DNA of 64,000 nt from Lasiosphaeris hirsuta (Eukaryota; Ascomycota; Sordariomycetes; Sordariales; Lasiosphaeriaceae). The DNA is taken from the NCBI GenBank assembly GCA_030549175.1, contig JAUKUA010000001.1, forward strand, positions 992,001 to 1,056,000. Direction: 5' to 3'. The first letter of the stretch is position 1. Every line of letters begins with the position of its first letter. Position numbers and translations under genes: made by a program. Below, one piece after another: positions 10,664-22,700 of the stretch. The notes beneath the pieces are model-generated. The model did no database searches, was not told the origin of the DNA, and saw only the letters and a list, made by a program, of their open reading frames with translations.

Positions 10664-12426
10664 GAACCACTATCTTCAGCTCTCATTTTTGATGTCGTCA
10701 GTTATCTGGCCAGATTTTATCGTTTACCCAAATGACCTGAACTGCAATTACGGGGCATATATGTCCGGTCCCAATGTAACACAGGTTGCTCGCACCTTTT
10801 CACCGTTGAAGTGAAAGTAATTGCAAGGCAACTTTGAGATAGGCTACTTCCCCGGCTTCAGAGCGACCGAAGCCGAGCTAACACAATAGGGGTAGCAGTG
10901 AAACCACTCTAACGCCAACACTGGTCCATCAACAGCCCTTCAATTATGTACCTTGGACGGCAAAGGGTTCCGTACGTGTAGCGTAGCCAAGGCAAGGTAC
11001 GCACGACTAGCTCTTTGAGCTCCGTTCGTTGTTCCATGTTTGTTCCTGCCGTTTCTACGAATAACTTTACACACCACCGTTTTGGCTCGGACATCGACCA
11101 GGCAGCAACAATGGTGAAAATTAGGCGCTCGTGTCGACATCAAGAAATATTTATAATTTTTAGTTTTCCACGACCTCTTATTCGCCAACACGAGATAGGG
11201 GCGGGTGGAGGAAGGATCAACACCATATCTCCGGGCCGGGTCCGCTGTTGATGTAGTGTCGTGTAGATCTGCCCCCGAAAAGTGCAACGGGGTCTGCGTT
11301 AGATAGGCCTTCTGCACCCCGATCCTTTAAAAATAGTTGTTGAGTTAAGTTGGTAGATTGCCTCGCCCAGATGAGTGCCTACTCGTTGAGGGTATGAAGG
11401 ACAGAAACAGGCACCTACCCACGCATCAGGTAGTATTACTGGATCTATAGATGTTTCCCGCATAGCGCCGTTTTCGTCGCCAACGTGGGTGAGAGCTTAT
11501 GCTATGAAACTACCATTCCCGGATCTTTCCGGGCTTCCGGCTTCCAGACTCAAAGCTGCCGTCGTGTGTGATTCAGAGAATCGTGGAGTGAAAAGTGAGC
11601 AACACACCAAACCACACCGGGCACTGTGTCTCGTCTTATGATGCTTGGGATGGAAATAAATGCGCTCGCCGAAGCTACCACCTAGCACTCAACCATTGAC
11701 AAATAGTTTGTAAACACTGCCCCGATGCGACAGAGGTGGCAGTGTCGCTGATAGTTTGTAAATGTACGGCTGGAGCCCTTAATTCATACCCAACTGCTCG
11801 ATCCTTCCAGAGTACTGAAATTCCGAGTCGGCACACAGAATCCGATATGTGGATTACATACTGTTGATGATGAAGAAGACACAGCTGCCGTCATAGTAAC
11901 CCGAGCATTCTCATCGTTCCTTGTCACTGATATGACAACACGTGAGCTATTGCAGCTTGATGACTCGACGTGAGCTGGAATGCCGATCAGGGCATATCTT
12001 TGCACAAACACAGTAACTTGGCCCCATCTACTCAGTGGCTAGCCAAAGATATCCGTGGCCGCAATGTGATGACTGGCAGCGAGGTTTGTGTGTTCCGAAA
12101 CTGGTCGGATCCCGCCAATCTGAATATTATCGCTCCGAGTTGTCGAGTTCGAGCCATACGTCAATAGCAGCAAGGCTCTTCAGAGCGTATCGTGCAGAGT
12201 ATCAGAACTTGAATGTGTGCGGTGCTTATCTAGAAGAAGAATATCGGTGGTCTAGGAATAAATTAGCAAGCAAAGAAAAGACAGCAAGAAGAAATACGCA
12301 ACTATCTTGCGTCGAGCATCTAGTTCAACCTGCTGGCTGCCATATTGTTTGACGTTGTCCCCTGTGGGAGATATTTGCTGCCGAGTATGTTTCCGAGCAT
12401 GTCCCCGATCCCCCGTCGGTTACCTG

Positions 12427-12441
12427 CCCCCCCCCCCCCCC
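12427..12441. repeat. Poly-C tract (15 C)
   Basis: Fifteen uninterrupted C residues in an intergenic stretch. Similar runs occur at 32898, 34911 and 37457. Confidence 0.9.
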
Positions 12442-15296
12442 GCGTGTGATATGGGTGATTTCTAATGTTCATTATCGAACACTCTCTGAGGATGTGGCGG
12501 ATAACAGGATGGCTGGCTCGGGATAAAGATATGTTCCGAGGCTAGGAGCTGTCCTCTTATCTAAGGAAGGAAAAGGGACAGCAAACGGCGAAAGCAAAGG
12601 ACATGCCAGACGGTACCCTTGCGGATATATATATGGGAGAACCAAAACACTCACGAAGACCTGAACTTCCGTCGAGGTTTCTAAATAAAACATATACTTA
12701 CAGGCCATTTGGGGAGGGACTCGCCAACTGGGCCCAAAAGACCGCTTACCGCGAGTAGTACATCGGGGGAGAAATGATAATATCCAAGATACAGAAACCT
12801 CGAGCCCGTGGTCAATGGGGAGGGGTGATTTTGCCGAACGGTATTGGCCTTAGCATACGTTTTGGCTGTCAACATTCCCGAGCTTGTCCTTGGGTATCTA
12901 AGCTCATAGTCCAAACAGAAATCATTGGTTTTCGTGGAGCTTTTATTCTTGGACCTTTTGCGTAACATGGGTCCCATAGGCCCCCTTGTAAGCCTTATTG
13001 CTGATTCTGGAAACTTCCCCCTGGGCGTGGACTCTCGTCGGCATAGATCATTCCGCCTAGAAGGGTGAAAATAACGGTGCTATGACAACGATTCGCATGT
13101 TATCATTCGGTATTTCTGTATGTCTGAGTCAAACATTCGATCAACATTAGCGCTGCCTGATGGTACAATTCTATCCAGTACCGTGATACCACAAAAGGGG
13201 AGGGTTGGGTTTGGATGTAGGTTGGCCGGGAAATGGTTCTGTCCACAACTGACAATGGGCCCCAGAACAACGCATTTGCCGGTTCATTCACGGCCTCTCT
13301 CGTTGCCTGTTTTGCATTGTTTACCGGTCTGCCGACAGTCGTCATACCTCAGGTCGATCTGCGGCCATTCTGTATGGCTGCGTGAGTTGCACTCTGCCTA
13401 GATTGTAATCCTGGGTCGGTGGGTAACATCGGGGAAAGCCACCGCTCTCATCGGGACGGGAGGGAGGGGATGGCGTCTGGGATCCGAGCCAGGCAAACCG
13501 GTTTTTGTCGAAACTGCCGCAACGCGGCCGGGGTATTCATAGCCCACCCGCGCCCGCGTCCGCACCTGCTGCGGGCCTTGGTCCCTAAATGTTTCACCGA
13601 GAGCCGGGCCTAAAGGCGTTGAGGTAGTCACGTAGTGAAGGAACGCATCCCACTATGTCGGTTATTATGAGGTGAGTAAGCTCGCCTGTATTCGGAATTT
13701 CTGGATTGTCGTATGATATGGGGATTTTCTCCTGCGTACCTTAGTGGCATGCAACATGCGCGCTGTTATTATTGGGGGGCCATCAACGGTCGGTAGTTTG
13801 CGTTGCGTGCGTTGGTATGCTTGGGAGGGCTTCTCACCTCCCGTTTGGTCGATTGATTACTGTTGAGATCGACTAGAATGGTTTCAGCGAGATACACAAA
13901 AGTCAGCAAGTGCATTGAATCCAAAAGATCTGAGGGGCCATGGCCTAGGAAAGGCCCGGTTAACGTCATGCATGCCAGGAAGTGCACCTGGTTGCGCAAG
14001 TCTCAATCTGCAGCACGCGCAACATAACGGTGGCGTGGGATGACACCAAAATTCGATGTGCTTCTCGCCTGGTTTCGAGCGCGGCCAACCATTTGGCGAG
14101 AGCGCTTCGCCTTGAGAACGGCGGAGCCCGTGCCGCCTCCATTGTCTAGGTTGGTCTGGGAACGATCAATTGCATGATTGGACCTTCTGTACCTGAAAAG
14201 TTTGTCCCTTGGCGTTTCCACATTTTGGCCCGGGGGAGGCCAACTACAATCCAACCCTGGTTTGCTTGTTAGCGTGGGACTTTAAAGCTCGTCGTGCCCA
14301 TGGGAAAGGCCCTTTAAAGTACCAATTATACCTTTTCCAGGAAGGCCTTTTAAATGCCACATATGCCCTTTACAACGACGGGGAGGCCTTATGGAATGTC
14401 CAATAGGCATTTCGAACCCGTAGAAATGCCGATTTTATGCGAGAAAGGGCTTCAAAACCGCCCACTAGGCCCTCACAAGGGGGAAAGTCATACGCTAACA
14501 AACAAACAAGGGTTGGATTGTGCGAGGGAGGGGACAAATTGGGGATCATGGCAATCCGAACTCCTCACCGTAGTCTCCAGCAAGACTTCCGTAGAGAAGG
14601 GAACCGGGTTGCAGTGGGAAGCTCACCTCAGGTCAGAGGGATGTTGCCATGGAGGGGCGCTGTCGTCCTGCACTACGCCGCCAGCACTGCCAACCAGGCT
14701 CGAGTTGGCTGCCGATGCGGTAGGTGGGTTGTCTAGGCTGTCCTTTGCTCCGAGGGGGCCGATCGAGTGTGGCTTCGCGGGCGAGGATACGAAGAACGAT
14801 TGGCCGAAACGGCAAGAAAAAACGCCCAACGAGACTCTCTATCCCCCCCCCTGCTGCCAGCCGCAGCATCCATTATTCGGTTGCACCTCATGTCCTACGC
14901 TCAGTTCCGTTTCACCAACACCTCTCCCATCGTAACTGCCCGTCTCTCCTTGATAGTTGGACACTCCACCCACCCATTCCCGTCACTCGTTTGCATTCCC
15001 GCCTTTTCCCGCCGGTTTTCTTCCACTAGGTCGCCCTTTTCAACCGTGCTTCGATTCACAAGCTCCCGCGATTTTATTTTCGCAGTTTCTAACAATCGTT
15101 CCCTCATCACACGCCTGAGCCAATCTTTTATTCCATTTTAGTAACCTGGCCGGCCGAATATCCAACGCTCGTTACTTCAGGCACACCACCAGACGCCGAG
15201 ATATCGATTTATTACTGGGGCAAACCTCTCCGCCTAACCTCGCTATTATCGCGACCACAAACCACCAATCGCACTCATCCGCCAACAGCGTGCAAG

Positions 15297-16076
15297 ATGC
15301 ATTGTAGCCGGATACTCGATTTGTTTGTCATCGGCCTCTCGGTCATGACCGTTGCCGAGGCCGCCTTTATCGACCCCAGACTTGCTGGTCAGAATGGGGT
15401 AGCAATCCAGCGTCGACAGGAGACAGATGACGGCTCAGTCTCGGCGGCTGCCACTACCTCTACAACAACGCCGCCGACATCTCCTACCACAACTTCGACG
15501 ACGACCAAATCGACCACAACTCCTCCCGCAACAACTCCAACGTCCACTACGCCCCCTCCTCCCCCCGAATCGACGAGCACGCCTCAGCCGCCATCCAGCA
15601 CGCCCCCACCTCCTGTCACATCGCAAACCCCGAGCCCAACGAACAACTCACCGGGCAGCCCAACCCCATCCGAGCAATCCCAGGTTGTGGAGACAATCAC
15701 GCAAGTCATCACAACGACAAACTCTGATGGCGTCCAGACCACATTTACCACAAAGGCGACAACTACTTCAACTCCTGGTCTGGCCAACAACAACAGCTCT
15801 GCTCAGGAATCAGGCATGTCGACCCAGACCAGGAACACGGTGATTGGAGTTGTCGTTGGTGTTGGTGGTGCCATTGTGCTGTGCGGATTGGCTTTTGTAG
15901 CCTGGAGGATTTGGGGCCGCAAGAAGATCCCCGACGAGAATGACAATCTGATGGATTACAACAGCACTGCGGAGAAGCCCGACACTGGGAACTCTATGAG
16001 CGGTCGGACGCCGTTCCAGAGCACGCTGGAAAGCTACCACGCACCGAAGCAAGTGAACACGGCGTCGAACTTCTGA
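15297..16076 (+). CDS. Mid2-like Ser/Thr-rich cell-surface sensor
   Basis: Intronless, 259 residues. It has an N-terminal signal peptide (residues 1-22, ending AEA), a Thr/Pro/Ser-rich mucin-like ectodomain (about 45-165) that should be heavily O-mannosylated, one transmembrane helix (about residues 180-205, VIGVVVGVGGAIVLCGLAFV), a basic stop-transfer flank (WGRKK) and a 50-residue cytoplasmic tail. This is the layout of the Mid2/Wsc-type wall-stress sensors that signal to Rho1 and the cell-integrity MAP kinase pathway; fungal genomes carry many such proteins and most are untested. No WSC cysteine domain is present, so it is Mid2-like rather than Wsc-like. The signalling role is inference from architecture. 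The start is the only ATG before the signal peptide in this frame. Confidence 0.75.
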   Translation: MHCSRILDLFVIGLSVMTVAEAAFIDPRLAGQNGVAIQRRQETDDGSVSAAATTSTTTPPTSPTTTSTTTKSTTTPPATTPTSTTPPPPPESTSTPQPPSSTPPPPVTSQTPSPTNNSPGSPTPSEQSQVVETITQVITTTNSDGVQTTFTTKATTTSTPGLANNNSSAQESGMSTQTRNTVIGVVVGVGGAIVLCGLAFVAWRIWGRKKIPDENDNLMDYNSTAEKPDTGNSMSGRTPFQSTLESYHAPKQVNTASNF

Positions 16077-17237
16077 TCCATCATGGACCTACGCCCAATC
16101 TCATTTGGCATCGGTAACTGCCGACCGTAGTCACCGATGGCTTCTTTCGCCTTTGTCGATATTTCAGTTCTGCCATTTCTTTCCACTGGGGGTACTCGGG
16201 CGTTTCTACGGTCTCGCATTTTTTTGTGCAGGCTCTGGCCTCACAGCCACAAGGGGATAGATATGATCCATAATCATCAGCGAGTATCGTTTTGATCAGC
16301 ATGTACGGAAATACGGCGGGGGAGGAACAGGTCACTACGGACGCAGCTGCTACACAGCAGTTGCACAGGGTGAGGAGTATGATGTGCAGGCCTGGCTTGG
16401 CCTGGGCGAAGAAGCACGAGACAGGACGGAACGACAGAGGCAGGCAGCACCTGCTGAAAGGGAAATCCATCTTTCCTCTATTCTCTTATGTTTTGCGGGT
16501 GGGGTTACCGCATGTTTCCATAGGGGCTCTTTAATGTACCCGACCCCTCTGTCTCCCTCGTGGAGAAGACAGCGCAGCTTCTGTAGGACTTTTTAATAAT
16601 TTGCAAAATAAACATCACGAAACCCCATCTATTATCCAGCTTGATCTGATGTTGCCTTTCGTAGCTGACGACCCGGCACGCTGGTTTTGCGGCGCTAGAC
16701 ACTAGGACGCATCTGTCAACGGAGAGGAATCGTTATCTGAACGGGATTCGCTGCCCGCACTCAAGGGATTTAGCCACTGCCGCAAAAACTGGGCTGGGAA
16801 CACAAGTAGGGGTCCCCTAAAATGGAGAATGGCAAAAAAGAAAAGTCTCGAATATAAGGATTTCTATGGCCTACGGGTCATCAATTACCATTTAGCCTAT
16901 ATGCAGTCACGTGTAGAACAATGTGTCTACGCTAAATTGGGCAGTGCGCATTGGTGCTGGGCTGGTGGTGCGTGTGTGGCCTTGTCTCATCTCGGTTTCA
17001 GCGTCTGTAGATGATTTCCTTGGGCAGTGAGCGAGATCCCCGGACGGGTTTTGGTATAGGCTCGGTGAGGAGAGGAGGGTTGAGACTCTCTTCTCTTCTG
17101 ATTAATCTCTTTTGTTTCTATCGATGTTGGATTGTGCTTTGAGAGCTAAGTGAGGTTTTGGTCCATACATTTATTCGTTTGACACTCCAGGCGAGGGTTT
17201 TCAGTTGTTTTACTTTTGATACGGCTGCATCTACACC
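16077..17237. other. Intergenic region
   Basis: No supported gene. The minus-strand frame 16081-16470 and plus frames around 16292-16596 overlap each other and carry no recognisable motif. The last few hundred bases are expected to hold the promoter of the small secreted-protein gene. Confidence 0.45.
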
Positions 17238-17888
17238 ATGAAGTGCGGGGCTCTCATTCGTCTTGTGGTGGTCGGCCTCCTCGGCGGCCGCGGCACCCTC
17301 GGCGTGGCATCGCCGTTGGCGTCGTCGGGCGATGGCGACGCGATCCGCACCGGCGAGAACTTTCGCATGGGCTTGCTTGTCCCGAGACAGGCGGCTGTGG
17401 CGGCGACTGCGACAAACCTCCAGGCGTTCAGTGGCGCGCTTGGTGGGGTGAAGGCGTCGGCTATCACGAACTCGGGGGATTCTCAGAGGCCGTTTGGGGT
17501 GGATGGGGATACGTTTGTATGTCATGCCCTCCCTCCTGGGACCAGGAACGGATGGGTCTCGAAATGTGCGAGTTGTCAAATGCCTGCTGACCCCTGAACT
17601 ACTTACTAGCCTGACTTCAAGACGGCCGCGATAAGGGCTTGCGACAACCAGTTCAATACGTGTGCAGATATTGCCAACAACAAGACAGGAACCTTCAGTG
17701 TGGGTGACTGCGACAAGCAGACGAGTAGGTTGCCCAGCTGCCTGGAATCTTACTCGAGTGAGCTAACGATGGTGATATCTTTAGTCTCTTGCAAGAGCTT
17801 CGCCGATACGGCACCAACACAGGCCTTTGAGACCACACCGGCGGCGCTATTCAGTTCAAACGCCGAATTCGACTTTTTCTGCGAATGA
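17238..17888 (+). CDS. Small secreted cysteine-containing protein, function unknown
   Basis: Three exons: 17238-17516, 17610-17724 and 17785-17888. The introns (93 and 60 nt) start GTATGT and GTAGGT and end TAG, and CTGAC/CTAAC branch points lie before the acceptors. The product is 165 residues with an N-terminal signal peptide (about residues 1-24). The mature part has a low-complexity N-terminal half and then a conserved-looking segment, PDFKTAAIRACDNQFNTCA, followed by FSVGDCDKQTISC and a C-terminal FFCE. This spacing of cysteines matches a common family of short secreted fungal proteins of unknown function. Only the first exon is long enough to look like a gene unspliced; joining the three keeps frame and ends in a clean TGA. 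An effector-like or wall-associated role is possible but not shown. Confidence 0.75.
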
Positions 17889-19748
17889 CGGACGATGCTC
17901 TGATTTGGGCTGGAAAGGGGTTGAGTCAGTCGGTTCAATGGATGGTTGGCTTATTCAATGGTTGTCATACTTGCTCGGAGTTTGGCTGTGGATGTGTGAT
18001 TGGGATCGCGTCAAAGCTGCGATAAAAACATTGCCCAGTAATGCAGGCTATATTTTTTTTTTGGAACAAAAGAGAGAGAGAAACGAATATCAAACGGGCG
18101 GCTCGTTGAGGCTTGCAGCTGTGTTCAGTTTGGGCACCAATGATTGATGAGTGGTGATGTCTGTCTGCGGCTTCCCCAGATGGAGAAGGGGTAGGTAGGA
18201 TGGAGCAAGGGAAACCCATGTGAGTTGTCAGGCCCTCTGAGCTGGCTCCGTGGGATCTCCCAAGTCGGAGATCGGTTGGCACTGCCGCCAGTCAATTGTC
18301 GCGAATTGGAAGCAAGATGTTGGACGGCCAGCGCATTGGGTATGCGTGTGGTGCTTATCCAGCTTTTTTGAGGTCCTCAGTCGGTGCCCGAAGTTAGAAA
18401 CGAGGCTCACCAAAGCCAAAGACAGATTGATGCGATGCGATTGAATGCCCGACCTCAGCCACAGCCCAAGTCCCGGCCGCCCCACTGGGGGTACTCGCTT
18501 CGTTCATGCTCGTCTCCGGATACCAGGGCGCTCCGGGGACGGGTGTCCCAAGGTGGATGAACCTCGATGAGTTCGAGATGGCTCCTGTCTTCGAGTAAAC
18601 CTCCAGAAAGAAGAGAATGGGCCGCGTCTTGCACCCCTGGACCTTGGGGTTCGCGCTTTCTATCCATCGCGTCTCCTCTGGTCCTTGCCCCTTTGCCCTT
18701 GGGGTGGAGCCCTTCCATGATTAGTGCCGGGGCCCATGGGTTCTTTGGGATTGCCTTGGGTGCTGTGCCAATGCACGCGGGCAATGCACAATGTCGTGTC
18801 CATCCTCAGCTCCTTTTTTGGTCGAGTCCTTTTCCTCCCAATTGCTACTGAGTACATGCTGAGGTGCGAATATTCTGTCACATCATGGGATGGATAGCTA
18901 CGAGGCTCTATGAGGTGCATCCGAAGTGGAAGACGGCTGCAGCTCTCAATGAGATGTAATCAATATAACTGAATGTCGGGTTGACGTGGTGCGGGAGAGG
19001 CGGGAGATGCGCAGACTCTCGAGGTTCCAATTGTTGCTGAGTACCTCGGGGGAAGCTGGCTGCGTGTTCCTTGTGCCCCTCTCAGGTACCCAGCATCTGC
19101 CAAATGACAGCGAGATTGTCGTTCGGGGCATGTGGAGCAGCAGGGAAGCGTGTTCATTAAAATCGCTGCCCCCCAAAAAAAAAATTACTGGCCCCTGGTC
19201 CATGAGGGACCGTCTTCACCCTCCTCCTTTCGACGCTTCCCCCTTCACGCCCAACACCACGGCCATCCTCGCGTCTCCTTACTGTGCCTGCGTGCTGCCG
19301 ACTCGAGTCCTCAAATATTCACGCACTCAAGTCACATCTGGCAGCTGCCCACGACCCCGATGCGTCCGGAACCCCAGAGCCGTTGGTTTCTCGCCTTCCC
19401 GTCGCCGCTCCTTTAATCAACTACTACCACCTTTTTAATTTTCTTTTGCCTGTTTCGATTCATCAGCGCCGGCCACACGACCGCCCACCACATTTTGCCG
19501 AGAACGCGTCGCGCCCAGGTCCGCTCGACGGTTCTTGACGACGCTCGACGCTTTTGATCCCCGAGGGTCAAGAGAGCCTTAGTCGGTGACGCGCAGAACC
19601 CGAGAATCAGCTGCAGACGAGTTTAGCTTCGTCTGCGCTGATCTCATTCAGGTGAGCTACATCCCACCGCCACACGGGCCGTGCAGTTGTCCAGCCACCA
19701 GCACCAGCCCGAACCCACCGTGAAGGCGTCGCTAACTCTACCCCAAAG
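17889..19748. other. Intergenic region and probable 5' leader of the coiled-coil gene
   Basis: No supported protein gene. 19200-19650 is pyrimidine-rich, as expected for a promoter and leader. A plausible 5'-UTR intron runs from GTGAGC at 19652 to an acceptor at 19748 preceded by a CTAAC branch point. The only ATGs between 19181 and 19748 (19202 and 19360) do not connect in frame to the downstream coding sequence by any good donor I can see. Confidence 0.45.
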
Positions 19749-22700
19749 CTTTCCCGAAGACGTCTTCCCTAACTTGGTCGCCACAAACTCCTCGTGCATC
19801 CGCACAGGACGGTACCAAAGACTCCCGGGATCGGTACCAATCCGCGCCTGCGTCTCCCGCCCTATCCAACGCATCCACTGCCGACGGCGAAGCGTCCCCC
19901 CAACTCCCGCCTCTGCCAGTACCAAGGCTGTCCGAGCGAGTGCTTGGACTGTTGAGAACACCGCCGGCCAACTCTGCAATTGACGAGGCTACACAACCCG
20001 GCGCTAATCATTGGGGGTCGCCGTATCCACTTCACCTACGTCGCGAAAGCTTAAGCAGCTCGGCATCAGAGGAATCGCCGATTCACCAACTAGAGCTTCG
20101 AACCCCGTTCCTTCGGCCTGCGCCGCTCGACGAGGTTCCGCACCCAGAGGCTCCGTCGTCCGCAATAAGCGCAGCCGCTACCGTCCTTGCTAATCGTGCA
20201 CGGCGCGTAACCCACGGAATTACCGAAGACTGGATACGCCAACATACGACTGGTGGAAGTGATCAAGAAAAACGTCACTGGTTTAGTGACGGTACCGGAG
20301 ATAGTGAGAACTCTTCATTGAGCGGCTCATTTTCCGGTGAAGAGGCTGCCTGGCTAGGACATTCTGATCACCAGACACCACGGGCAAACCGTCAGCAGAG
20401 GGAGGCCCGGAAGGTGTCTCGAGGTCGCCCTAGGAAGAAATCGAGCAGTGAAACCTTGAAACAGGCGAATCTGAATATCGAGGAAGGAACAACCCAAGCA
20501 ACCATGACATCCTCTGACGACAGGGCAACGCCCGATAGCGAGCAGAGTCTTTTAGCATCAACCGCCCTAGACGCTGCATTTGCAACAGAGAGGCCAAGCA
20601 CGCCTAGGGCTGATGGCGGTGTAAATGGATCGGCCAACACGCCTAGGGGAGACCGTACAGCCCCGCTGACGCCCTCAAGAACAGTAGCTAAGAAGCCGTT
20701 AAATATGACCCCTAAGTTCAAAAAGAAGGTACCATGGAAAGGAAAAAACATTATGGTTCTTCTTCCACGAGACGGAGAACGCGGTCAGGCAGGCAATGCA
20801 CCCCTGCCACTGAAAAAGGAGGATGTAGATGGTATGGTGCGAAGCTGGGAGCAGCTCGGCTACAATGTTGCCGGATTTGATTTGGACACCCCTGCTGGAG
20901 TGTATGCTCCAGGGGAGCAGTCCCAGAGCAGAGGCGCATGGCCAGACTTTGATGAACTTGTGAAAGAGAGGAAGGATGGAAGCTGGAAAGTGCTCCTCCC
21001 CGACTTGAATGGTATGTTTGCTCCTTTGATCCCTTTCTGGCGCGACTAACTAAGAAACAGCCTGGAGACAATATGTCGACGAGTTGAATGAGGCAAAGCT
21101 ACGTGCGCTCGGTGTGTCCTTTGGAGAGGAAGAGGTTCCGCAGCCGTCTATCTCCCCAGCTTCTACGATGAGCCGGCAGGCGTCTGTTACACATTATCCC
21201 CCGCTGCCATTCTCACCGCCGGTCCCGACATCTTCGGCCTCTAGTGCCCAAGCAATGCCGGGATTTCCATTTCCGGGATCGTTCGTCTCGGCTGCCCAGA
21301 GTCCTGGTATACCCACCACTGCTTCTCCGGCTTTCAACGGGAAATACAACCCTCGAGCATCTATTTCCATCCCATCGCCTCATGCTTGGTCCCCGCAGTT
21401 GATGATGGGTCACCGCGCCGGCTCGCCATCTCTCGCTAACTTCGGGATGATGTCGCCAATGTCGCCCTTCTCCATGGATGGAATGCATGGGCATCAAAGG
21501 CACCAATCGCTCCAGTTTCCTGTTTTGCCTCACCAGTTCCAGCAGCTCCAGCAGCCTGCGAGGGCATCTCCGCGTTTGCAAGACCTGCGTGAAGTCGAGG
21601 AAGAAGCTCCGAGCAAGAGTCCGTCCAAGACCCCAGAGCCAGGCTTTATCCGCCACAATCCCAGTGACAGCCTTCAGAGAGAGATTGATGAAGCTGAGGA
21701 CCATCTTGAAGAGCAGTACCATTTGGAGGAGCAGATGCGTTCGCAACTAGAGAATGACGAGGATTATAGTCCACACAACAACGAGGAGGGGCAGGTCGAG
21801 GAGGTGCCAGCAACCGCCTCTGTTTCCCACGTGAGGGATCCATCAGTTCAGTTTGCGCCTGAGCTTCCCCGTTTTGGCAGTGATCCAAACGGCCCCGTTC
21901 TGCACCATCCCAGGCCCCACAGCCGCGGACATTCTCTGTCCCAGAAATACTTCACAGAAGACGATGTTGGTTTCAGGCCAACTTTGCAAGGGATCAATAA
22001 TCATGTCGGTGATGAGTCGGAGATCGAGACCAATCCCAGCAACCTCGGAACGCCTATTCAGACGATGGACTTCTCAAAGCTGTTGCATCAACGCTCATTC
22101 TCTACCGCGAGCAACCCGTGGACAGACAACGAATCGGGCAAGTCTGCCGCTGGCTCCCACCAACGTCGTCCAAGTCATGGTAGTAAAGCTTCCTTTTCTA
22201 AGCTCAACGTAGAGGCACCGGAGTTCAAGTTTAACCCTGCCAACACTTTCAAGCCTGGGCAGTTTTCTTTCCCGACCACTGCTTTCCAGCCCACTGTGTT
22301 CAATGCGGGTTTAAGCTCTGCCACCTCAAGCCAATTCAGCGTACCGACAACGGCCTCTTCCAAGATCAACGTCAATGCGCCCGTATTCTCTCCAGGGCAG
22401 AGCGATTTCAACTTCTCAACATCTGGTCCCAAGTTCCGTCCCGATGCTCCTTCGTTTACTCCGCACTCATTGTCCAACTCGCTTACTAGCCCTATCATGT
22501 CGGGTGCCGAGAGTGTTGGCAATAGAGCGAGCTCCATCTTTGGTAATATTGATTTGAACAACTCGGAAATCATCAAGCCAACAAAGAAATCCAAGGCGGT
22601 TCCAATTTTGCTGCCAGAGAACGGAGACTCGGAACAGGATGGAATACTAGAGGGACCAGATGGCCGTTTAACCGACGAATCGCGAATCAAGAGGCCTCGT

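Larger units (their letters stand above)
9841..15296. other. Gene-poor stretch (about 5.5 kb), lower GC
   Basis: Frames rarely exceed 100 codons, base composition is nearer to balanced than in the flanking genes, and no protein domain, tRNA or terminal repeat pair is recognised with confidence. Small structures seen are a 9-bp triple repeat (9911-9936), a tRNA-like A-box/B-box pair (10514-10663), a 15-base C run (12427-12441) and a cluster of GGCCTT/TTTAAA-containing motifs (about 14280-14480). The last 300-400 bases are pyrimidine-rich and are probably the promoter and 5' leader of the Mid2-like gene at 15297. The stretch could be a decayed mobile element or a noncoding-RNA locus; the sequence alone does not decide. 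Confidence 0.5.

Noticed and set aside
12100..12165. Possible tRNA from the GAGTTCGAGCC motif near 12145
   Set aside because: A TGGCAGCGAGG-like A box lies upstream, but the T-stem bases cannot pair, so no cloverleaf forms.
19681..19983. 100-codon plus frame covering the start of the coiled-coil gene
   Set aside because: It is in a different frame from the long conserved-looking frame, begins at GTG and ends quickly.
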